DNA of 64,000 nt from Hemibagrus wyckioides (GCF_019097595.1 NC_080717.1:14243336-14307335), one strand, 5' to 3'; numbered from the stretch's first letter, positions 40,401-50,815 are shown. Numbers and translations: made by a program. Notes: generated by a model from the letters alone, not told the origin.

Positions 40401-43400
40401 TACAAAGGAATAGCAGTTGAAATGATTAAAAATGAATGTATTCTTTAATTTTGATATATTTCTTTCTTACAGTGGCTTGATATCTTCAGGTTTCACATGG
40501 GCCATGTGAACAAATCCTATCTGTCCACTAGAGAGGTGTCTTCCAATGAACGTGTTCAGTGAGCTAATAAGGAAGCCTTCAACTTCTATCAGATCTCCTT
40601 GACTGAGGTGTAGTTCATCTTTAACCATTGGGCAATAGTCCACTACTGCTACACAAGTTCCTGTTACTGTAGAGAGAAATTAAGAAAGCACTCTAAAAGT
40701 CTTAGTATTTTCACATAATAAATCAGTACATGACTTAATCATAGTACTAGATCTCACACACACCTATAGGTTGGTCAGTTTGTCCTTTTGTGGATGAAAA
40801 CCCTCCTGCATTGCCATGGTACTTCCTAAGAAACCACCTTTAAAACACGATGGATTTATTTTGTTCAACCATTCTAGTAATTGCAAACAAAACATTTACA
40901 TAGCATTGCTAATACTATTCAATACATAAAACCCATACATTACTTCAAAATTTGAAACATCTCATTGCTTTTAAAGGTTGATGGTTCAGCATTGATTTAA
41001 TAGAACCATAGCATGTCTGTCACTCACTGGTAAAAAGGGTATGGCAGAGGCTGCATTGCATGAACAGGCACTAGGCCATGCTGACCGGTAGAAAGCAGGG
41101 TTCCCTCCCACATGGACTGCTGTCCAATATCCTTCACCATAACAAGGTCATTCTTCTTGTAGACCAATTCATCTTCTTCCTCTATACATTGCTCACTGTT
41201 AACCAGAGCTTTTGCAAAGAATGAACCTACAAACAAGCACAAAACAACTTCACACCTTCACATTTCAGACATGTTATCTTTTTTATGTCTTCAATTTGTC
41301 CTGTGTTTTTCACCATTGTATTATCCTTTTTCTATCGGTCAGCTTGTTTAGGAGAGCTGGGGTAACAGTCAGTTTGTTCCTAATTCTATTTAAAATATTA
41401 AACTTGCTTTTAGCATTACATCAGATGGATCAAATACATAAACAGTGCTGAATGGCAAAGTGATTGCAGGAGACACAACAGGGCCATGTTTGCTCACACA
41501 CAGCAGATCAACATGTTGTGACTACCAACAGGAACCAAACAGATTACCTATCTCCCTGAAAACCTTGAGTGGTTCTTGTGTTTCAATGTAGTGTTAAAGA
41601 AAAACCTTTATTTCCTTTAGAACTGTAAATCTTACATTAGAGTGCAATAGTACAGTATTGATAGGTCTCTTACCTTCTTGAAGTAAGAGCCCCAGATAGA
41701 GGGTTGCTAGATGTTCCTCATTTACTGTCACACAAATTTCCACATCACTAAGCAAAACAGGGTCCAGCCAGACAGTCTGGTCACACAGAAAGTTCTCCAA
41801 ACATCTTGCAACATATCCTGAGATGCCAACACCAAGATTGCATATTGTGGTCTATCAATGTTTGTGCATAGTACATAATTATATTGCAGTACATCTTGCT
41901 TGTGTGGTTATGCTTTCTCACCTAGAGCCAGGTATGTAGAGAACTTCCAGATTTCCTCCACTGTCTTAAAGGTAATAACAAAATGATCTTTTTCAGCATG
42001 CACTGAAACCAAGCGTGCAGAGAGATCCTGAGGACCAAGAATCATGGGGGAAGATTGAGTACCGTGAAAAAGTATGAACAACTATTCTCAATATGATTGG
42101 ATTTAACACAGATACTTAAAGCTTACTTTAAAAAGCTGAATAACATCTTGGCTGTTGCTCTCTACAACCCTTAGCCTAGTGCGTAGTGCCTCCTGCAGCA
42201 CACAGTCTGGCTCCAAATTGGAACGTCTTCTCCCACTGAATAGCAGTATCACATCTGGACCACATTGAAGTAAATGAAGCAGGCTTTCAGAAGTCAAATT
42301 CACATTGTTGATTAACATAGATGGTCTAAACAACTAAAGCATGACAAATAATAAATAAATGGAAATATAACCTCTGTTTATAGGATTGTACATGTCCTAG
42401 CCATAATGTTCTGTCTTAGTGAGTCCTCTTTGTGGATGAAAAATTCTACTACACTGGCCTACCTTTGAGAGGATATGATTAGAGTGAGTGCAGACATTAG
42501 AGTTGTCTGAGAGAACATTAGCTCTGACAGTTTGCTGAATCAGGCCTGCCATTACTGTCCATTACGGAAGCTTTTCCACTCTTGTCTATATGGTGGAAAT
42601 CTTGATGCAAATACCTGAAGAGAAGTGATCTCCTACAGCCAAGGAGACAGTGCTGAGAGCTTCCTTCCTCTTCCAGTAACTCTCACCGGTGATCCCCTCA
42701 CCCTCTACCTCAGCCTCTGTTTCCACTTCCTCATCTCCTGTGACAAACAGAGGAAAATTAAATTAGGCCAAGAAAGAAAAGTGTTTGCACTGCATAAGAT
42801 CTTAACAGCAGCTATTCAGGTTGATTACTTGGTAATCAACACATTTATGCTAATCTAAGGTAATGACAGGTTTATTTTGTAGTCAATGACTGTTTAAAAC
42901 TTTTAATGCCCAAATTATAGACTTCATATACAATTCAAAATCAGTGTGTCCACACACTTGGGCACTTTTTTTTTACTAATTTTATCAGAGCAGGTTCACT
43001 GTAATATGCTAAGAAAAATGTAGAAAACGTATTGTAGAATCATAGTGACCCTATACTTATCAGTATGTATGGAAAGTTCATCCTACAAACTCAGATTACG
43101 ATGTTATATTGTATAGCAATTAATAAATTAGTTCCATTTCATTAAAAAACAAATGGATTTAGATTTAGATAAAACCTAACCTTGTTTTTCTTACCAGTGG
43201 CCATGACATCATTTCCTGGAAAGAGCTCATTGGCATAATGGGGCTCTTCCCATAACGTATTCAGATCAGGAGTTGATATATCTATGGAAAGGGCAGTGGA
43301 GGCTTTTGTCACTGGTTAATGCAGGTTAAATATGTGAAAAGTGAAGGGACTATTTAGAAACTAATAAAAAATTAGGGGGAAAGGTGTTTTCATAGCGCAT

Positions 43401-43858
43401 CTTGATAGGCACCAAAATAACATCTTGATACTTTCAAAGGGTGTACACACATTTGACATTATATACTGAGAAGATGCATGCACTCTGATCAGTTTAGGCA
43501 CCATTAGTTTCCGTCATTATCAGTGTAGTCTTAACCTGCAATGCAAATCTGTGTCATTGTGGGCTTTGCAATCACTTAAAGATTTTGAATCACTTGTAAT
43601 ATATGGAAAAGCTATACTTATATGATCTATGTGATCACAATATTACTTATCTTGACTATGGTTAATGCATGGGTAAAAAGCATAACAAGTTTCATTAATG
43701 ACACCAACAAGACCAAATCTTTATGTTAGCACCTTTACAACACAATATTAGTTTTAATCACAAGGCAGAAGCACAATACAAACAGGAGAGCACATTCAGC
43801 ATTAGGCAAGGGTCACACTGTAACGTGCATTACCTTCATGGGTTGGTCTATTACCCAT
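33777..43858 (-). CDS. sh3tc2: SH3 domain and tetratricopeptide repeats 2 (whole gene, 19 coding exons)
   Basis: SH3TC2 is a membrane-associated Rab11 effector of Schwann-cell endosomal recycling needed for peripheral myelination; human mutations cause CMT4C. Nineteen exons were joined by GT-AG boundaries with consistent phase throughout, giving 4443 coding bases, about 1480 aa (human 1288). Order: conserved N-terminal region with [11 protein letters not shown] and [20 protein letters not shown] (about residues 172-215), SH3-1 (about 260-325), SH3-2 (about 346-409), an acidic linker, then TPR repeats across exons 13-19 (about 560-1400). Synteny adrb2-sh3tc2-ablim3 supports SH3TC2 over the paralogue SH3TC1, although the C-terminal tail is SH3TC1-like. 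The start exon is the least certain part. The last intron carries an intact Tc1 element. Confidence 0.9.
34467..35714 (+). mobile_element. Tc1-like transposon, copy B (intact), in the last sh3tc2 intron
   Basis: A 1248-base element with a 29-base inverted repeat (CACTATATTGCCAAAAGT...) at each end and TA on both sides (34465-34466, 35715-35716). It sits in a GATA/TA simple repeat and is antisense to sh3tc2. Near identity to copy A and an intact frame indicate a recent insertion. Confidence 0.96.
34601..35632 (+). CDS. Tc1/mariner transposase, intact reading frame
   Basis: A 343-aa protein from ATG 34601 ([10 protein letters not shown]); an in-frame ATG 28 codons upstream (34517) is less likely, as Tc1 transposases are about 340 aa. 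The N-terminus has the paired HTH DNA-binding region (FQRGTVIGC ... [19 protein letters not shown]) and a GRPRK motif (residues 87-91 of the longer frame). The catalytic core has Asp182 in WSDESRF, Asp273 in QHDCAPV and Glu308 in NLIEHLW; the 34 residues between the last two fit the DD34E class. It would cut and paste the element at TA sites. Oddities compared with copy A: Thr at 277 instead of His, and a C-terminus GGLMSY instead of GGPTSY, so activity is uncertain despite the open frame. Confidence 0.95.
   Translation: MGRSQELSEFQRGTVIGCHLCNKSSREISSLLNIPQSTVSCIIRTWKCLGTTATQPQSGRPRKLTERGQRMLRGIVRRGRQLSAESIATDLQTSCGLQISSRTVRRELHGMGFHGRAAASKPYITKCNAKRRIQWCKARRHWTLEQWRRVLWSDESRFSIWQSDGRVWVWRLPGERYLSDCIVPSVKFGGGGIMVWGCFSGAGLGPLVPEKGTLNASAYQDILDNSMLPTLWEQFGAGPFLFQHDCAPVTKARSIKTWMTESGVDELDWPAQSPDLNLIEHLWDELEWRLRARPSRPTSVCDLTNAFLEEWSKIPINTLLNLVDSLPRRVEAVIAAKGGLMSY
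36045..36241 (-). CDS. sh3tc2: sh3tc2 coding exon 18
   Basis: Acceptor CTCCTTTAG, phase 1 in; donor AAG|GTTGAT, phase 0 out, 197 bases. Encodes [20 protein letters not shown] and the TPR block ending [10 protein letters not shown]. The donor is weaker than the others; reading through it gives a stop at 36006, a possible intron-retention end. Confidence 0.9.
36616..36766 (-). CDS. sh3tc2: sh3tc2 coding exon 17
   Basis: Acceptor GTGTATGCAG, phase 0 in; donor CTG|GTAATA, phase 1 out, 151 bases. Encodes [20 protein letters not shown] through the TPR helix [12 protein letters not shown], matching human GAVPLARRLKAVRTELRI...FATLAARLSTVTG. Confidence 0.92.
36895..37017 (-). CDS. sh3tc2: sh3tc2 coding exon 16
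   Basis: Acceptor CATCCGCAG, donor AGA|GTATGT, phase 0 at both ends, 41 codons. Encodes [11 protein letters not shown] then [15 protein letters not shown], closely matching human [15 protein letters not shown]. This is one of the strongest matches to SH3TC2. Confidence 0.95.
37236..37386 (-). CDS. sh3tc2: sh3tc2 coding exon 15
   Basis: Acceptor AAATTAATAG, phase 2 in; donor CAG|GTGAGA, phase 0 out. Encodes [20 protein letters not shown] and [18 protein letters not shown], matching the human TPR segment SLRIFIDLG ... GRLHYLMQEDELVELCLQ. Confidence 0.94.
37742..37919 (-). CDS. sh3tc2: sh3tc2 coding exon 14
   Basis: Acceptor TATGTTACAG, phase 1 in; donor GAA|GTAAGA, phase 2 out, 178 bases. Encodes [20 protein letters not shown] and [17 protein letters not shown] (human GRLLESLGQLYRNLNTA). 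This exon has no complete ORF with a start, so it would be missed by ORF calling. Confidence 0.92.
38067..39782 (-). CDS. sh3tc2: sh3tc2 coding exon 13 (large TPR exon)
   Basis: A 1716-base exon (571 codons plus junction bases), acceptor ATAATCCCCAG, donor ACA|GTGAGT, phase 1 at both ends. It starts with a Pro/Ser-rich and then acidic linker ([14 protein letters not shown]), followed by the TPR region beginning [13 protein letters not shown] and [13 protein letters not shown]. These match human WAHARLCFLLGRL ... [11 protein letters not shown]. It continues through several TPR helices to [10 protein letters not shown]. One very large central exon is typical of SH3TC2. Confidence 0.96.
39884..39934 (-). 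CDS. sh3tc2: sh3tc2 coding exon 12
   Basis: A 51-base exon, acceptor CTTATTTGCAG, donor CAAG|GTAATT, phase 1 at both ends. Encodes [16 protein letters not shown]. It is identified by its splice sites and by keeping the frame between exons 11 and 13. Confidence 0.8.
40047..40180 (-). CDS. sh3tc2: sh3tc2 coding exon 11
   Basis: Encodes [20 protein letters not shown] and DISTVYRL, matching human SAFLSDEERCSLLAL ... TDITSVYRL. Donor TTAG|GTAGGA, phase 1. The acceptor is a tandem TAGCAG; using the first AG gives phase 2 in and an extra Ser. Confidence 0.93.
40471..40660 (-). CDS. sh3tc2: sh3tc2 coding exon 10 (second SH3 domain)
   Basis: Acceptor TACAGTAACAG, phase 1 in; donor CT|GTAAGA, phase 2 out. 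Encodes an SH3 fold: [29 protein letters not shown], then [15 protein letters not shown], in place of the canonical ALYDY ... GELSF.GD ... G..G.P.NYV. Human SH3TC2 has [20 protein letters not shown] and SSGQVGFVPTRNI here. Confidence 0.92.
40764..40825 (-). CDS. sh3tc2: sh3tc2 coding exon 9
   Basis: A 62-base linker exon between the SH3 domains, acceptor GGTTTCTTAG, donor TATAG|GTGTGT; phases 2 in and 1 out. Encodes [20 protein letters not shown]. Confidence 0.85.
41028..41226 (-). CDS. sh3tc2: sh3tc2 coding exon 8 (first SH3 domain)
   Basis: Acceptor TTGTTTGTAG, phase 1 in; donor CA|GTGAGT, phase 2 out, 65 codons. Encodes [28 protein letters not shown] and [20 protein letters not shown], matching human HFFCRALCSV ... 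[20 protein letters not shown]. The domain is a divergent SH3. Confidence 0.93.
41674..41817 (-). CDS. sh3tc2: sh3tc2 coding exon 7
   Basis: Acceptor GGCATCTCAG, donor GAAG|GTAAGA, phase 1 at both ends. Encodes [20 protein letters not shown] and [16 protein letters not shown], matching human [20 protein letters not shown] and KHLETIYLGLLIQEG. Confidence 0.93.
41922..42027 (-). CDS. sh3tc2: sh3tc2 coding exon 6
   Basis: Acceptor TTGGTCCTCAG, phase 0 in; donor CTAG|GTGAGA, phase 1 out. Encodes [20 protein letters not shown] and [16 protein letters not shown]; human has [10 protein letters not shown] ... [16 protein letters not shown]. This is a diagnostic SH3TC2 block. Confidence 0.96.
42127..42333 (-). 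CDS. sh3tc2: sh3tc2 coding exon 5
   Basis: Acceptor CATGCTTTAG, phase 0 in; donor AAA|GTAAGC, phase 0 out, 69 codons. Encodes [20 protein letters not shown] through [20 protein letters not shown] and QLFK; human has LQEAARRRLWALENEDQEV.MLFK. A nearer AG (42326) would break the frame with exon 4, which decided the boundary. Confidence 0.9.
42463..42545 (-). CDS. sh3tc2: sh3tc2 coding exon 4
   Basis: An 83-base exon, acceptor AGTAATGGCAG, donor AAAG|GTAGGC; phase 1 in, 0 out. Encodes [20 protein letters not shown]. It is supported by splice sites, by a single open frame and by phase agreement; similarity to human is weak in this variable region. Confidence 0.72.
42615..42737 (-). CDS. sh3tc2: sh3tc2 coding exon 3
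   Basis: Acceptor TTTGTCACAG, donor TCAG|GTATTT, phase 1 at both ends. Encodes a Glu-rich segment ([14 protein letters not shown]) and [11 protein letters not shown]. The N-terminal region is poorly conserved, so it is supported by splice sites and frame only. Confidence 0.7.
43195..43281 (-). CDS. sh3tc2: sh3tc2 coding exon 2
   Basis: Acceptor CTTTCCATAG, donor ACTG|GTAAGA, phase 1 at both ends, 87 bases. Encodes [20 protein letters not shown] and PGNDVMAT. Supported by good splice sites and phase agreement. Confidence 0.7.
43834..43858 (-). CDS. sh3tc2: sh3tc2 putative first coding exon
   Basis: ATG at 43856-43858 with a strong Kozak context (A at -3, G at +4) and an in-frame TGA two codons upstream. 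It encodes MGNRPTHE and reaches donor GAAG|GTAATG in phase 1, which fits exon 2. MGxxxT is a good N-myristoylation signal, and human SH3TC2 begins MGGCF and is myristoylated there. Only 25 bases support it. A rival start is MKDEHIGRNQQDR at 45574-45613, also in phase but with a weak Kozak context and no myristoylation site. Confidence 0.5.
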
Positions 43859-44199
43859 ATTTCATGGACCTGAACTGATGTCTGCCTGTGTATGTTCCAT
43901 TTCATTTCAAAAATTTATGGGACCAACCTGAAAGCAAGAAGCAGTTTCTCAGACACGGAGCTGGACAGCAGCAGCATGCCATGATGTGGACAACAAACTC
44001 TCTTACGCCCGCAGATAAATAGCTCCCGTTGAAAGAAAGATCCACTTAAACTGTCCTGTGTATTAGCCAGTGAATAGCTAATTAGAAAGACTTCTGAGCT
44101 TTTTATTCTTTTTTCGTTGCCCTCATTCTTATGGGCTTTGCATCCGTCTTGAGCATTTAGTATAGACTCCAACTTGTTCTAAGCATCTATCTCATTCGC

Positions 44200-44235
<36 letters not shown>

Positions 44236-45789
44236 CTCTCTCTCGCTCCCTCTGGATGGTCTGCAAATGTAATATACAAAGAGCGTGTTGCTGTTGGTAT
44301 GCTGGTGTGGGTTGGTCAGTGGCTCTTTATGTCAGAGGGGGGGCTTTTGTAAAGTAAGTATTCAGGCCCTCGATGTCTGACAAACACAAACAACAAAAGC
44401 ACTGCCAAACAGACAATGTCTTTATAAGGCATTGCATATATCTCTGCAAGTTTAACAGATTTTCTAACTGTATTTCTCCTTTATAATTCTCTGAATATTT
44501 CTGGGCTGGGTGACCAGCTGACAGCTCCACATTGTTCATGCCAGGATGTCTGCCTGTGCTATGGGCTCAGCAATCCTGATGCCAACAGACCCACATTATT
44601 TTCACCCAATTTCCTTTGTAAACGTCCAGCAGGAAGGAATGAGAGGAACAAGCCAGCTCTGCAGCATCACCTAGTGGCTTGAGTACACCACAGTGTAAAT
44701 GGAGGTTTCTTTCTATGTGAAAGAGTACTGCAAAAGGCAGCTGTGTTAAATCACACAAGTTGCTTTCTTTTTTCTATATAATGTTTTTTTCCTAAGCTCT
44801 TTGCCGTAGTGTCAGTCTGTGGTCGCCTGTATTTCTACTTTCTGCAGTCTTTTGCATGAACACTCGTCCCTATTCTGCATTGTTTATGTGAAAGTAGAGT
44901 ATGATGACTCCAAATCAAATTTGTGTCTTATGAGAATAGCTAGATGTAGTCATATGACAGGCATGTCTGAATATGTCTGTAACAGCATATAACACTTGTG
45001 TAACAGTATTCTACTAGCAGAGTCTAATAATACACAATTAAAAGTTGTTAGTTATTAGTCATTTTAGTATCTTGATTATGTTTTATTAAACAAAATGTCT
45101 TAAACGCAAAAGAAGATAAGATATAAAACTGTCATAAATCATTTGTTATAGTGTGAATGTGTGTCACTGTCCATGAATAGAGAGGGAAAGCCTGTAACTT
45201 GAGTATGGGGCATGGGCACTAAGATTAGAATATCTCCCATGCTGGCCAAAAAGATCAGCAAACATGTTCAGAAAGGCTAGCAAATAAAAAAAACTTTGAT
45301 AACCAAGAGACAGGGAAAAGGCATGTCAGAGGGTGTAAACATGGGTAACGTTAGATTAAATAAAAATAACTGAGTTGAAAGAGAAAAATTAAAGTGTGTT
45401 CTGCACTGCCATCCTGGACAAAAAAAAAACAGCACAACCTCAACGATTAAGCACAACCTCACTGAGATTAAGTTCATCCAAACCATAAGAATGTGGACTG
45501 AAAAAGACACACGCTCACACCGACCCTAATTCTCATCTTGCTATCTGATAAGCCAACAGTTGTCACACTGTACCTCTGTCCTGCTGGTTCCTGCCGATGT
45601 GTTCGTCCTTCATGGGAGTGTCAGTATGTTTTCAGCACATGGAGCAAGGACTCTCCCCTCACCCACACAGTTCTAAAACTGAAATTCTCATGGATCTCTG
45701 AAAAGCCCCGGTAGATCAGTGTGTCTGTGTCCTTGTTACAAGCATATGAAGAGAAGACAGACACTACACAGAGGAAGTATACAAACTCC

Positions 45790-45824
<35 letters not shown>

Positions 45825-46620
45825 ACACTGTTTCGTTCTTCTTCTACCTCTATTAGTATCTTACTTAGCAACTCTGAGCACTGTGTGTGTGTGTTTTGCT
45901 CACGATTGCCCTGCTATAGGGAAACAAACTAAAAACAAACTTTAAGTTTGACAATTAATACACATTTTACCCATAGAATAAAATTCCTTCATTATATTCC
46001 CTACTATTTAAAAATACAATGTCTGTAAATTGAGCAGGTGAGAAGGAAATGCACAGATTTTCTACAACTAGTAGTAAAGTAATCCAGCTGGTTTGACTTG
46101 TTCTATGTGCACAATAACGAAAGCACCTTTGGAATGACAGTCATACTTTTTCTTCTTACTCACATTCGGAAGGCTCCTTATCTGTCCAGACCCACACCTT
46201 GTTATTTTAGCATTCCAGCTCTGCTTTAAATCCTTTTGCTTTAATTATTTTTCAATGACATTTCAAAAGCATAGGCCCCTTTTCAAAGAATAAAAACTGT
46301 GAGCTTCCTTTTCGTGTTCCTAGAACTACACCAGTTTTTAAAACTGACCTCTGGCTGCAAAATTCCTGAGCTTTATGGCTCCATATCTCTGCAGAGTAGA
46401 TAATAGACTGTACCCTGGCACTGCTATAGTCATTTCTTGTATTCTCCTGCTAGTTAAAAGTAAACCATGGAACAAGTTATGCATTCTGAGGTTTCTTGGT
46501 AAGCCATTAGAAACGCCCCTTAGCAGAGAGGACCAAATCATGTGACTGGCCACTTGGCCTAAGAGATCATGCATTCTCTTGGCCTGTTGTGGATTAGACA
46601 TCACAGCTGTCAGGCCAAAA

Positions 46621-46669
<49 letters not shown>

Positions 46670-46676
46670 ACTCACA

Positions 46677-46709
<33 letters not shown>

Positions 46710-46860
46710 CTGGCATAATATGAATTATGCAACTAATTATAGAACTACAATTTAGATATCTCATGACAACCGACAGTGTATGGAGAATGCTACATTGTCC
46801 AAACACTTTGCTATTAAATTTTTTTTGCTGTGTTAGTGTGGCTGAGACATTTACACAGTG
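43859..46860. other. sh3tc2 5' flank, no other gene seen
   Basis: This should contain the sh3tc2 5' UTR and promoter, but no promoter can be fixed. It includes CT microsatellites at about 44200-44240, 45791-45823 and 46624-46665, the last joined to a (CA)n run to about 46708. The rival sh3tc2 start exon is at 45574-45613. Confidence 0.45.
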
Positions 46861-47500
46861 TTGTATATACACATTCCCCTCAGTATTGGAAAAGCAACAC
46901 CAATTCTTTATTCTTGTTTTTGCAATACTATGAAAATATATTTTGGTTTGAGATATAAAAATAAACATGAGACAATAGATCAGAATTTCAACTTCCATTT
47001 CAACAATGTAAAACATGGCATCTTTTATTTTAACCAATCCATTTTAAGTGACCAAAAATATTGGAACAGGTGATTGACAGGAATTTTTTGTTACCCAATT
47101 GTTCCATGCTAGATTGATTGATTGTTTAAATAATTAATAGCTCTGAATATCTATGTTTGGTTAGAGCCCTTGGTTTTAGATGTGTGCATTTGTGGTTAAA
47201 AATTTGAAAACAACATGAAGACCACAAAGTTGCCTATGGCATAAAAAAGCAATTCTAAAGCTGTGAAAAGGGGCCATCTAACAGGACAGCCAAAGAAAAC
47301 AACAACAGCGGATAACAGAGCAGTGTGAAAGCAGTGAAGAACAACCCAAACCAATAGACAGTGACAACACCAACAACCTCCACAGGGCAGACTTTTATTA
47401 GACTTTTATTAAACTAGCCTGGTTGAACGTCTGGTAAACAACCCAAATGAGCATCCATTTCACCTCCTGAAAAAAAAGGCAGAAGGGAGAACACACCCCC
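46861..47500. mobile_element. Tc1/mariner-like relic with AAATATTGGAAC ends
   Basis: The block with CCCCTCAGTATTGGAAAAGC at about 46877 and GACCAAAAATATTGGAACAGG near 47050 resembles the ends of a fish Tc1-like family. The following several hundred bases are a poorly coding decayed interior. A similar remnant is at 58500-58770. Strand and limits are uncertain. Confidence 0.4.
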
Positions 47501-48840
47501 TAATATTTACATATACAGAACAGTGCAAAGGTCTTAAACATCCTTATTTTTAATATAAATGTACCTATAATTTTTATTTTATTTTATTACTTCTGTTATT
47601 GAGTCAGTACCAATCATTTAATGCGTTTAAACATTTTGAAAAAAAAAATGTCTGCATGCAAGAACATATAATATAATACACCACATTTCAGACAAAACAG
47701 AAAGTGTGACAACAAGGCCAGCTTTGAGAAGGGAGTTCACGGGGTATCATTCCACTGCTTGTGTTCTAATGCCCGGAAGACTAGTTTCCTGTTGTTTAGA
47801 GTTCTGTCATATTTCACCAGAATGGCCAATCATGTGCCCTGCAAAAACAATTAGCCCACAGTGTCTTTCCAATAAAAACAGAAATTGTACATGCTACCTA
47901 CATCACATAGTATGTGTATAGTTAGGCATATTAATTAATATATTAAATCATCCATTTATGATTATTACTGTGATATGAATAAGTATGAAAACTGAAACCT
48001 ATGAAAAAAAATGCCAAATACATTGTTTAAAGGTTTTGCTGATGAATTAGAATTAAGTATTAAAATTCTTAAATCTGGCCATATTATGTGATATTTTGGA
48101 ATATGAATTCTTTCAGCAGTAAACAGAGGTCAGACCGGGCAGTTGTGCAGCCTCATTCACAGCAAGCTGATGCACTGTGTGTTCTTTCTATCATAGCCAA
48201 CATTAACTTTTTCAGTAATATGTGTAACAGTAGCTCTTCTGTGGGCTCTGACCAGATGGGCTATCCTTTGCTCCCCTGTCACTGGTTCACTAGTTGTCCT
48301 ACTTTGGACTGCTTTTGGTGGGAACTAACCACTGCATACTAGTTACATGGCCTGACCTAGTCATCTAGCCATTATAATAATAAAACTATTTTTCAAGCTT
48401 CCAACCGATCAACTTTAAAAACTGATGCTCATACAAATCATTGTGATGTGATTCACTTCACCTGTCAGTGGTTTTATTGTTATGACTGATCAAGCTATTT
48501 GCTTTGACCCTTAAAGAAAGTGAATTCATGAGCACAGCTGAGAGGAAAAATATCTGTGGGTTGTGGGCTCGACACAGTGCTGGTGTTATCAGCATAACTA
48601 GGGGTTAAATATGACTTCTGCTTAGTCTGTCTTAGACAGTAGCCTTTTGGCCCTGTCAAATATGAGCGTGTAGATGGAATATGCATAGTCAGGCAGTGAA
48701 CGAGGCAGTGTGAGAGGGAGGCAGTGGCTCTCATATCCCTCCATTGTCCTGTTTCCTCTCTTCCTGACATACTTTGTTTTCTTCGAGACCATGGATACTG
48801 GAACAGAGTCACTGAGACTTCATACACTATACATATATAT
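47501..48840. other. Intergenic with a transposon remnant
   Basis: The stretch 48095-48490 ends in TTCACTTCACCTGTCAGTGG and TTATGACTGATCA, matching the terminal part of the Tc1-like family at 29624, here as a short right-hand remnant. No gene is seen. Confidence 0.45.
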
Positions 48841-48855
48841 TACACACACACACAG

Positions 48856-48882
<27 letters not shown>
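48841..48882 (+). repeat. (CA)n microsatellite
   Basis: About 40 bases of CA dinucleotide followed by a short GA-rich run. Confidence 0.9.
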
Positions 48883-48888
<6 letters not shown>

Positions 48889-49166
48889 GAGAGAAAGGTA
48901 CTGTAGCAGAATAGAAGCTGTTTCCTGTTTCAGACGTCTGTCAGTCTCCATAGACGGACAATGAGGTGCTGATGATCTTAAATGAAGGTGCATATCTGTG
49001 CTTGTATTAAAATAGTTATAAAGAGAACTACAGAGGGATATTAAAGTAATACTACACCACGCAAAAAAAAAAAAAAACACTATAAAGTTTACATCGAAAA
49101 GTGATAAAACACTGCCCTCTGGAGTATACTGGAAGGGGTTGCTTTGTGTTCATTGCATCTAATATA

Positions 49167-50422
49167 CAGGGGTTGGACAATGAAACTGAAATGCCTGGTT
49201 TTAGACCACAATAATTCATTAGTATGGTGTAGGGCCTCCTTGTGCGGCCAATACAGCATCAATTCGTCTTGGGAATGACCGATACAAGTCCTGCACAGTG
49301 GCCAGAGGGATTTTGAGCCATTCTTCTTGCAGAATAGTGGCCAGATCATTACGTGATGCTGGTGGAGGAAAACGTTTCCTGACTCGCTCCTCCAAAACAC
49401 CCCAAAGTGGCTCAATAATATATAGATCTGGTGACTGTGCAGGCCATGGGAGATGTTCAACTTCACTTTCATGTTCATCAAACCACTCTGTCACCAGTCT
49501 TGCTGTGTGTATTGGTGCATTATCATCCTGATACACGGCACCGCCTTCAGGATACAATGTTTGAACCATTGGGTGCACATGGTCCTCCAGAATGGTTCGG
49601 TAGTCCTTGGCAGTGACGCGCCCATCTAGCACAAGTATTGGGCCTAGGGAATGCCATGATATTGCAGCCCAAACCATCACTGATCCACCCCCATGCTTCA
49701 CTCTGGGCATGCAACAGTCTGGGTGGTACGCTTCTTTGGGGCTTCTCCACACCGTAACTCACCCGGATGTGGGAAAGACAGTGAAGGTGGACTCATCAGA
49801 GAACAATACATGTATCACATTGTCCACAGCCCAAGATTTTCGCTGCTGGCACCATTGAAACCGACGTTTGGCATTGGCACGAGTGACCAAAGGTTTGGCT
49901 ATAGCAGCCCGGCCATGTACACTGACCCTGTGGAGCTCCCGATGGACAGTTTTGGTGGAAACAGGATAGTTGAGGTGCACATTTAATTCTGCAGTGAGTT
50001 GGGCAGCTGTGGTTTTATGTTTTTTGGATACAGTCCGGGTTAGCACCTGGACATCCATTTCAGACAGCTTCCTCTTGCGTCCACAGTTACTCCTGTTGGA
50101 TGTGGTTTGTCCTTCTTGGTGGTATGCTGACATTACCCTGGATACCGTGGCTCTTGATACATCACAAAGACTTGCTGTCTTAGTCACACATGCGCCAGCG
50201 AGACGTGCGCCAACAATTTGTCCTCTTTTGAACTCTGATATGTCACCCATAATGTTGTGTGCATTGCAATATTTTAAGCAAAACTGTGCTATTACCTTCA
50301 CACTCTGCTCTTACTGGTGGAATGTGCAATCAATGAAGATTGGCCACCAGGCTGGTCAAATTTAGCCATGAAACCTCCAACACTAAATTGGCCAGTGTTT
50401 CAGTTTCATTGTCCAACCCCTG
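49167..50422 (-). mobile_element. Tc1-like transposon of the CAGGGGTTGGACAATG family
   Basis: A 1256-base element with inverted ends CAGGGGTTGGACAATGAAAC; TA precedes the left end, while the right flank reads AA, so one copy of the target duplication has mutated. It lies between sh3tc2 and ablim3, a third family distinct from copies A/B and from the 29624 family. Confidence 0.93.
49219..50250 (-). pseudogene. Tc1 transposase pseudogene with one frame break
   Basis: The frame starts MGDISEFKRG at 50250 and includes HTH blocks (ATVSRVMSAYHQEG) and GRKRK. The catalytic residues are the Asp in LFSDESTF, the Asp in YQDDNAPIHTA and the Glu in YIIEPLWGVLEE. A one-base change with a TGA near 49753-49760, just after FPTSG, splits it into 164- and 177-residue halves. 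Otherwise it is nearly intact, so it died recently. Confidence 0.92.
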
Positions 50423-50813
50423 AATTTGACTCATATAACTGGATAATTAATAGACTTTCCCCATTTATATCTGGACAAAAAGGAAAATTTTTAACTAATA
50501 AGGATAGTATTTGTAACAATGCACGTGGCGAAGCGGCTAGTGTTGTTGCTTTACAGCTACAATAAGGTTTGTTGTACAATTTTGACCTGAAGATTATCAA
50601 ACATTGTGTATGTCGAGTGATATTAGCAACGATGAATGTAATATCTTTGCATGGTGGGATTAATTTATTGCACCACTGTGCAGATTATTTGATTGTTTAA
50701 TAAATCAGAAGTAATCACAAAGATGACCAGACTGCGAGTCAATACAGAGCCACGCTGGTATTCTAAGGAGAGTCGGTAGTAGCTATTTTGCACGTTATCT
50801 GTTCGGTTCAAGA

Positions 50814-50815
<2 letters not shown>
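50423..50815. other. Intergenic, no gene seen
   Basis: No exon, RNA gene or transposon recognised. Confidence 0.4.

Noticed and set aside
43915..44172. Minus-strand ORF of 85 aa (MESILNAQDG...) as the sh3tc2 first exon
   Set aside because: No similarity to SH3TC2, and its end at a possible donor (CTTTCAG|GTTGGT) was not needed to reach exon 2. It may be 5' UTR at most.
46338..46667. Minus-strand ORF of 109 aa beginning with an Arg-Glu repeat
   Set aside because: The start is CT-microsatellite translation, and the rest shows no recognisable domain or splice context.
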